Shown: piece by piece, positions 59,704 through 64,000 of the stretch | Layout of the letters: each line of letters starts with the position of its first letter | How positions within the stretch are numbered: the stretch's first letter is position 1 | Source of the DNA: Haloplanus salinarum | Lineage (GTDB): Archaea > Halobacteriota > Halobacteria > Halobacteriales > Haloferacaceae | Assembly: GCF_024498175.1 (NCBI RefSeq) | Contig: NZ_CP101823.1 | Location: 3,106,987-3,170,986 of the forward strand | DNA: 64,000 nucleotides | Direction of reading: 5' to 3' | The notes under the pieces: generated by a model | The model's input: the letters and a program-made list of their open reading frames with translations, nothing else | What the model was told of the DNA's origin: nothing | The model's database searches: none | Made by a program: the position numbers and the translations under genes

Positions 59704-59991
59704 ATGGCCGACAAACCGCAGTCCGGTTCGATCCTCGGCATCCCGTACAACTTCGAACGCCCGAGCCTCGGGCGCCTGCTCTCCGCCCACTGGAAGCCCG
59801 GCGAGGGGATGATCGTCGAGAAGCCCTTCGGCATCGGCTACACGCTGAACCTGGCGAACTGGCGGTCCTGGCTGGTCGTCCTCGTCGCCGGCGTCCTGCT
59901 CTGGCAGGAGAACGACGGCGGCCTGCGCTCCGACGCCGACGCCGCCGACGAGGACGGGGACGACCCCGTCGAAGTCGTCGTCGACGACTGA
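59704..59991 (+). CDS. DUF5808 domain-containing protein
   Basis: A 95-aa protein. The core is SILGIPYNFERPSLGRLLSAHWKPGEGMIVEKPFGIGYTLNLANWRSW, which matches DUF5808; then a single hydrophobic segment LVVLVAGVLLW and an acidic tail. Function unknown; probably a membrane-anchored small protein. The ATG at 59704 has a TATA box 27 nt upstream. It is 11 nt before the DUF5787 gene, so they may be one transcript. Confidence 0.8.
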   Translation: MADKPQSGSILGIPYNFERPSLGRLLSAHWKPGEGMIVEKPFGIGYTLNLANWRSWLVVLVAGVLLWQENDGGLRSDADAADEDGDDPVEVVVDD

Positions 59992-60002
59992 CGACCGTCA
60001 GC

Positions 60003-60959
60003 GTGGACTCGGAGTACGCCTTCGAACTGGCGTTGTGTTCACACCTCGAAGAGCGGCGCGACTGGGTGCTCGGCCGCCAACTCGGCGCCTCGGTCGCCGA
60101 CCCCGGCGCCCGCGTCGTCGACGTCTGTGCGGTGGAGCCCGGCCCCCAGTTCGACCGACGCGCCGCGATCACGAGCGAGACGATCCCACCCCGAGCCGTC
60201 GAGAGCGACGTGGGGCCCGGCCGCGCGGTCGATCCGGTCGACGCCTTCGACTGCTCGCCCGACGTCGCCCGCTGCGCCGCCGACCGTGCCGCCGAGGTGG
60301 GATTTTTCGAGTCCGAGCGCCGCGGGAGCCGACGACACGTCCGGGCGACGACCCGGTACCCGGACTGGATCGGCCGTCTGATCGGGGTCGAGAACAAACC
60401 CGACCTCGGCCGCCCCGGCGACCTGGAGCGACAACTGCGCCGCGACGTCGCCCTCGGTCTCTTCGACGCCGTCGTCCTCGCCACCGAGAGCTACGTCACC
60501 GGCGCACACCTGAACCGCATCCCCGACTCGGTCGGCGTCTGGCGCTTTTCCGGGGACGAACTGACGGTGATCCGGGAGCCGACGCCGCCCGCCCCCGGCG
60601 CACCGGGGATCGAACCGCTCGCCGACCGGCCGCTCCGGACGGACGTGGCCGTCGTGTCGGCGGCGGCGAAAGCGCGGAAGCGACGCGCCGTCGCCGAGCG
60701 CGCCTACGGCAAGGGCTGGCGGCCGGACGCCTACCCCGGCTGTGCGTCGATGTGTCCCACCGACGAGGGACTGCCATACTGCGCGGCGTTCGACCGGGTC
60801 GTCCACCCCGGACGCGACTGCGGCGAGTCGTGTTCGGCCTTCGAGGCCGCGGATCCGCCCGCGGTGGACCGCGCGGCGCTGCGGGACGGGCGGACGCCGT
60901 GGGTCGCCGACCCGGAGGGCGTCGCCCGGCGACAGACGGGGCTCGACCGGTTCTCCTGA
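60003..60959 (+). CDS. DUF5787 family protein with PD-(D/E)XK motif and Cys cluster
   Basis: A 318-aa protein. The segment RYPDWIGRLIGVENKPDL carries Pro120-Asp121 and Glu130-x-Lys132, the PD-(D/E)XK nuclease core spacing. An upstream acidic residue lies in VVDVCAVEPG (Asp40). The C-terminal half has a cysteine cluster, CASMCPTDEGLPYC followed by CGESC, which could bind zinc or an Fe-S cluster, as in Cas4/AddB-like nucleases. It may act on nucleic acids; activity is unproven. A GTG at 60003 begins VDSEYAFELALCSHLEE. It is 11 nt after the DUF5808 gene. Confidence 0.8.
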   Translation: MDSEYAFELALCSHLEERRDWVLGRQLGASVADPGARVVDVCAVEPGPQFDRRAAITSETIPPRAVESDVGPGRAVDPVDAFDCSPDVARCAADRAAEVGFFESERRGSRRHVRATTRYPDWIGRLIGVENKPDLGRPGDLERQLRRDVALGLFDAVVLATESYVTGAHLNRIPDSVGVWRFSGDELTVIREPTPPAPGAPGIEPLADRPLRTDVAVVSAAAKARKRRAVAERAYGKGWRPDAYPGCASMCPTDEGLPYCAAFDRVVHPGRDCGESCSAFEAADPPAVDRAALRDGRTPWVADPEGVARRQTGLDRFS

Positions 60960-60967
60960 CCCCGCCG

Positions 60968-61156
60968 TCAGCGGAGCCGCGCGAGGGCGGTGACGAGGGC
61001 GACGGCGAGCGCGAGGCCGACGCCGACGGCGGCCCCCGACCCGGCCGCAGCCCGTGGATCGGGCGTCCCGAGAAAGAGGACCGAGACGGCGACCCAGACG
61101 AGCGCGCCGGCCAGCCCGCTCGCGGCACCGCGGCCGAGCGTCGAGACGACGGTCAT
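60968..61156 (-). CDS. Small two-helix membrane protein
   Basis: A 62-aa protein with two hydrophobic segments (GLAGALVWVAVSVLFLG and VGVGLALAVALVTALA). It is convergent with the DUF5787 gene and downstream of the MBL gene on the same strand (31 nt away). Function unknown. Confidence 0.5.
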   Translation of the reverse strand: MTVVSTLGRGAASGLAGALVWVAVSVLFLGTPDPRAAAGSGAAVGVGLALAVALVTALARLR

Positions 61157-61187
61157 ACCGGGGACTGCGTCCCGCCGCCGGTTAAGT

Positions 61188-62012
61188 TCACAGGTCGTAG
61201 GTCTCCCCGTCGACGGCCAGCGGCTCCGCGAACGCCTCGTCGGCGGGGTAGAAGTGCGCGAGGTGGACGAGTCGCGTCCGGTCGGCGTCGAGTTCGGCCG
61301 CCAGGTCGAGCGCCCCCTCGCGGGTCATGTGTTTCGACCCGAAGGTTCGGGGGACGCCCGACTCGTCGTGGTGTTTCCCGCCCAGCGGGTGGTGTTCGCA
61401 CGACGACGCGGGGACGATGGCGTCGGCGAGGAGGAGGTCGGGGTCGGCGAGCGCCGCCCGGGTCTCCGCGGGCATCCCGAAGCTCGTGTCGCCGGTGAGC
61501 GAGCATTTCGCGCCCGTCTCGGGGTCCTCGACCACGACGCCGTAACACAGGAGCGGCGGGTGGTCGACGGGGACGAAACGCACGTCGAGGCCACAGACAC
61601 GGATGCGCTCGTGGGGGTCGTGGCCGTGGACGTGCACCCGGTCGAGGTAGTCGTACTTCCGGCGGATGGTGTCGGCGACGCTCTCCTCGGTGACCGGGTC
61701 GACGACGTCCGTCGCGTGGACGGGCAGGTCGTCGAACAGGCGGTAGGCGTTGCCGAGGCCGTCGAGGTGATCGAAGTGGATGTGCGTCACGAGGGCGGCG
61801 TCCGGGAGCGGGACGTCCTGCGTGAGAAACTGGTGGCGGAAGTCGGGGCTGAAATCGATCAACAGCGCCTCGCCGGTCCGGTCGTTCTCGACGTGGACCG
61901 AGAACCGCGAGCGCTCGACGCCGCGCTCCCGCGCCCGCTCGCAGGTGGCACAGTCACAGCCGACCGTCGGGGTCCCCGTCGTGTCGCCGGTTCCGAGTAG
62001 CGTCACCCGCAT
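61188..62012 (-). CDS. PhnP-like MBL-fold phosphodiesterase
   Basis: A 274-aa MBL protein. The N-terminal MRVTLLGTGDTTGTPTVGCD is followed by CDCATCERARERGVERSRFS, which is typical of PhnP/PQQ-type enzymes and provides structural zinc cysteines. The dimetal motif is THIHFDHLDG (His77, His79, Asp81, His82), with later ligands in SLTGDTSFG and HLAHFYP. Family members cleave cyclic phosphodiesters such as phosphoribosyl 1,2-cyclic phosphate. Substrate here is unknown. Confidence 0.88.
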   Translation of the reverse strand: MRVTLLGTGDTTGTPTVGCDCATCERARERGVERSRFSVHVENDRTGEALLIDFSPDFRHQFLTQDVPLPDAALVTHIHFDHLDGLGNAYRLFDDLPVHATDVVDPVTEESVADTIRRKYDYLDRVHVHGHDPHERIRVCGLDVRFVPVDHPPLLCYGVVVEDPETGAKCSLTGDTSFGMPAETRAALADPDLLLADAIVPASSCEHHPLGGKHHDESGVPRTFGSKHMTREGALDLAAELDADRTRLVHLAHFYPADEAFAEPLAVDGETYDL

Positions 62013-62071
62013 TCGGCGAGAGGTTGCCGGCCGGGTGCCTTATACTGTCGGCTGTGGGTTCGAGACAGTCG

Positions 62072-62296
62072 TCACCGCTCACGGTTCGGGTTCGTCCGGT
62101 AGTCGTGGCTGACGACGAACGCCGCGGCGTTGCCGAGGATCAGGAGGCCGATCCAGGAGAGGGGCGCACCGAGGGCGAGGAGGACGACGGCGACGAACGG
62201 AAGGACGACGGCGCTCCAGAAGGCCGCGGCGCGGACGGCCGACCCGGTGCGCGCGGCGGCGGACCGAGCGTGGCTGGTGACGATGGAGGGGACCAT
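62072..62296 (-). CDS. Small membrane protein, 74 aa
   Basis: A 74-aa protein with two hydrophobic segments: VRAAAFWSAVVLPFVAVVLLALG and LSWIGLLILGNAAAFVV, ending in a basic tail YRTNPNRER. The ATG at 62296 gives MVPSIVTSHARS; an A/T-containing GATAAC block is about 20 nt upstream. Function unknown. Confidence 0.55.
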   Translation of the reverse strand: MVPSIVTSHARSAAARTGSAVRAAAFWSAVVLPFVAVVLLALGAPLSWIGLLILGNAAAFVVSHDYRTNPNRER

Positions 62297-62373
62297 ATCC
62301 AGGTTATCGATCCCCACGTCAAAAGGTGGTTCGATCGCGCAAACGCGTGTTTGAGTCACGGCCGCCGTCGACC

Positions 62374-64000
62374 TCAGTCTGCCGGCGACGGCACGAGGTC
62401 GGGATCCGAGTCTGGATTCGCCATCCCCTCACCGTCGTTTCCCTCCCCGTCCACTCCCAGTCCTCGCGCCGAGTTCCCCACCACCAACAGGCTACTCACC
62501 GCCATCGCGACGGCGGCGACCAGGGGGTTGAGGACGCCCAACGCGGCCGCCGGAACGGCGAGGGCGTTGTAGAGGAACGCCCACGCGAGGTTTCCCCGGA
62601 GGCGGCGCTTCGTCGCTGCGGTCAGGGCGAACACCCGTGGCACGGTCGTCAGATCGTCCGTCGTGACGACGGCGTCGGCGGCGTCCGCGGCGAGACGGGT
62701 GCCGCTCTCGAGCGAGATACCCAAGTCCGCGGCCGCGAGCGCCGGCGCGTCGTTGCTCCCGTCGCCGACCATCACCGTCGTCCCCTCCGTCCGGAGGCGC
62801 TCGATCACCTCGGCCTTCGCTTCGGGGGGCACGCCCGCGAACACGTCGTCTACGTCGGGATGCTCGCGGAAGCGGGCGGCCGCCGACTCGCCGTCGCCGG
62901 TAATGACGACCACGCGCGCCACGTCCTCCGCGACGGCCGAGACGACCGACTCCCACTCGGGTCGGGGTTCGTCGCCGGCGACGAGGACGCCCCGGACGCG
63001 GTCGTCCCCCCCGACGTAGGCGGCGACGCGCCCGCCGTCGACGGCGCGGTCGTAGCGCTCGCGGTAGCGGTCCGGGATCGTACAGCCCTCGAACAGGTCG
63101 GCGCGGCCGACGGTCACGCGGTCGCCCTGCACGACGCCACTGACCCCCCGTCCCGGATGACGCTCGAAGTCGTCGACGGCGAGGTCGGGAACGTCGACTG
63201 CGTCGGTCACCGCCCGCCCCATCGGGTGGTCGGCGAACGTCTCGACGGCGGCGGCGCGGACGATGGCGTCGTCGTCACCGACCGCATCGTACAGTCGCAT
63301 CTCGCCCGTCGTCAGCGTCCCCGTCTTGTCGAAGGCGACGATGTCCGCTTCGGTCGCGCGCTCGAACACGTCGCCGTCGGTGACGACGACCCCCGAATCG
63401 AGCGCCTCTCGGACGCCCGCGGCGACGGCGAGCGGCGTCGCCAGTCCCAGCGCACAGGGACAGGAGACGACGAGGACGGTCAGCCCGGTCAGGAAGGCGG
63501 CGGTCGGCCCCGCGCCGAGGGCGAGGTGGACGACGAACGCCGCGAGCGCCAGCAGGACGACGACAGGGACGAACACCGCCGCGATGCGGTCGGCGAGGCG
63601 CTGGACGCCCGAGCGCGAACTCCGGACGCGCCAGAGATGAGAGACGAGGCGGTCGAGCGTGCTCGTCGCCGCCTCGTCGGCCTCGATCACGACGCCGCCC
63701 TCGGTGACGAGGCCCCCGCCGATCACCTCGTCGTCGACCGCCCGACGGACGGGCACGGACTCACCGGTGACGAGCGACTCGTCGACGGCGGCAGTACCCT
63801 CCACCACGGTGCCGTCGACGGGGATGCGCTCCCCCGTGCCGACGACGAGTTCGTCCCCCGCCGTCACGTCCTCGACGGCGACCGTCTCCTCGCCCCCGCT
63901 CGTCCGCCGGCGAGCCTCGGACACCCGGCTCTCGGTGAGTTCGGTCAGCCGTCCCGCCGCGCGCTCCTTCAGGCGCGTCTCGTAGTACCCACCGAGGGTC
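62374..64000 (-). CDS. Heavy-metal P1B-type ATPase, C-terminal part
   Basis: The window contains about 541 residues; the N-terminus lies beyond the right edge. Present are the actuator motif SLVTGESVPV, the metal site VVSCPCALGLATP (CPC) in a membrane helix, phosphorylation loop FDKTGTLTTGEM, and the hinge GDGSNDAPALAAAD. Pairs of membrane helices flank the large cytoplasmic loop. CPC-type pumps export Cu+ (CopA-like) or Ag+, and the last membrane pair region contains NLAWAFLYNALAVPAAALG, favouring copper. The metal-binding N-terminal domains cannot be seen. Confidence 0.93.
   Translation of the reverse strand, partial: TLGGYYETRLKERAAGRLTELTESRVSEARRRTSGGEETVAVEDVTAGDELVVGTGERIPVDGTVVEGTAAVDESLVTGESVPVRRAVDDEVIGGGLVTEGGVVIEADEAATSTLDRLVSHLWRVRSSRSGVQRLADRIAAVFVPVVVLLALAAFVVHLALGAGPTAAFLTGLTVLVVSCPCALGLATPLAVAAGVREALDSGVVVTDGDVFERATEADIVAFDKTGTLTTGEMRLYDAVGDDDAIVRAAAVETFADHPMGRAVTDAVDVPDLAVDDFERHPGRGVSGVVQGDRVTVGRADLFEGCTIPDRYRERYDRAVDGGRVAAYVGGDDRVRGVLVAGDEPRPEWESVVSAVAEDVARVVVITGDGESAAARFREHPDVDDVFAGVPPEAKAEVIERLRTEGTTVMVGDGSNDAPALAAADLGISLESGTRLAADAADAVVTTDDLTTVPRVFALTAATKRRLRGNLAWAFLYNALAVPAAALGVLNPLVAAVAMAVSSLLVVGNSARGLGVDGEGNDGEGMANPDSDPDLVPSPAD

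Noticed and set aside
57852-60002. Long N-terminal extension of the DUF5787 frame
   Set aside because: The extension lies opposite the transglutaminase gene and across the DUF5808 gene; the family starts at the GTG at 60003.

Overview
The window is chromosomal DNA from a halophilic archaeon (class Halobacteria). The evidence is the very high G+C with a strong G/C third-position bias, acidic Asp/Glu-rich proteins, archaeal TATA boxes about 27 nt upstream of leaderless start codons, and archaeal information-processing genes (aIF2-gamma, Rpo7, Spt4, S24e, a fused Kae1-Bud32, tRNAs without encoded CCA). A CetZ-type tubulin homologue, a PitA-type Cld/ABM fusion, F420 enzymes and many haloarchaea-specific families agree. 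A Haloferacales lineage is my guess, not a demonstrated placement. Most of the window is ordinary, densely packed core chromosome; long open frames opposite real genes are a G+C artefact.

Layout. 1-9 kb: partial CetZ, a LOV-domain histidine kinase with an ABC exporter, a zinc alcohol dehydrogenase, a soluble PAS chemoreceptor, a dUTPase/dCTP-deaminase-like protein and an AAA ATPase. 9-22.5 kb: a cation/proton antiporter with RCK domains, an MBL hydrolase, serS, Tsr3, an Nog1-type GTPase, a DUF389 membrane protein, a bile-acid/Na+ symporter homologue, 5-formyl-THF cyclo-ligase, EngB and two redox enzymes. 22.5-32 kb: a secreted acidic protein with a membrane partner, a NUDIX-eIF2B fusion, a phosphoesterase, CofE plus an F420-dependent Mer homologue, and mutS-mutL. 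32-40 kb: a site-2 protease with PDZ-like domains, PitA, an acyltransferase, a Tat-lipoprotein sugar dehydrogenase followed directly by an Nmad3-like gene, and an M48-like membrane protein without the zinc motif.

40-46 kb is the accessory part. It holds tRNA-Gly(CCC) with a 16-bp copy of its 3' end downstream, a membrane metalloprotease of different base composition, nadE, tRNA-Thr(GGT), an intact CopG-like antitoxin whose RelE-type toxin is broken by an extra C, gene-free stretches with hairpins, and a small ORF/PIN-like pair. 46-52 kb is a conserved translation/transcription cluster (RdgB, aIF2-gamma, PIN nuclease, Rpo7, Spt4, dephospho-CoA kinase, S24e, Kae1-Bud32). 52-60 kb is MoxR facing a four-gene operon (transglutaminase, small membrane protein, DUF58, large membrane protein). 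60-64 kb holds a DUF5787 protein with a PD-(D/E)XK motif and Cys cluster, a PhnP-like MBL hydrolase and the C-terminal part of a heavy-metal P-type ATPase.

I found no CRISPR array, no complete insertion sequence and no clearly new multi-gene defence system. The best leads are the PD-(D/E)XK/Cys-cluster protein, the frameshifted toxin, the tRNA-Gly 3'-end duplication beside the metalloprotease, the zinc-less M48-like protein, the Nmad3-like gene and the LOV kinase/exporter pair.
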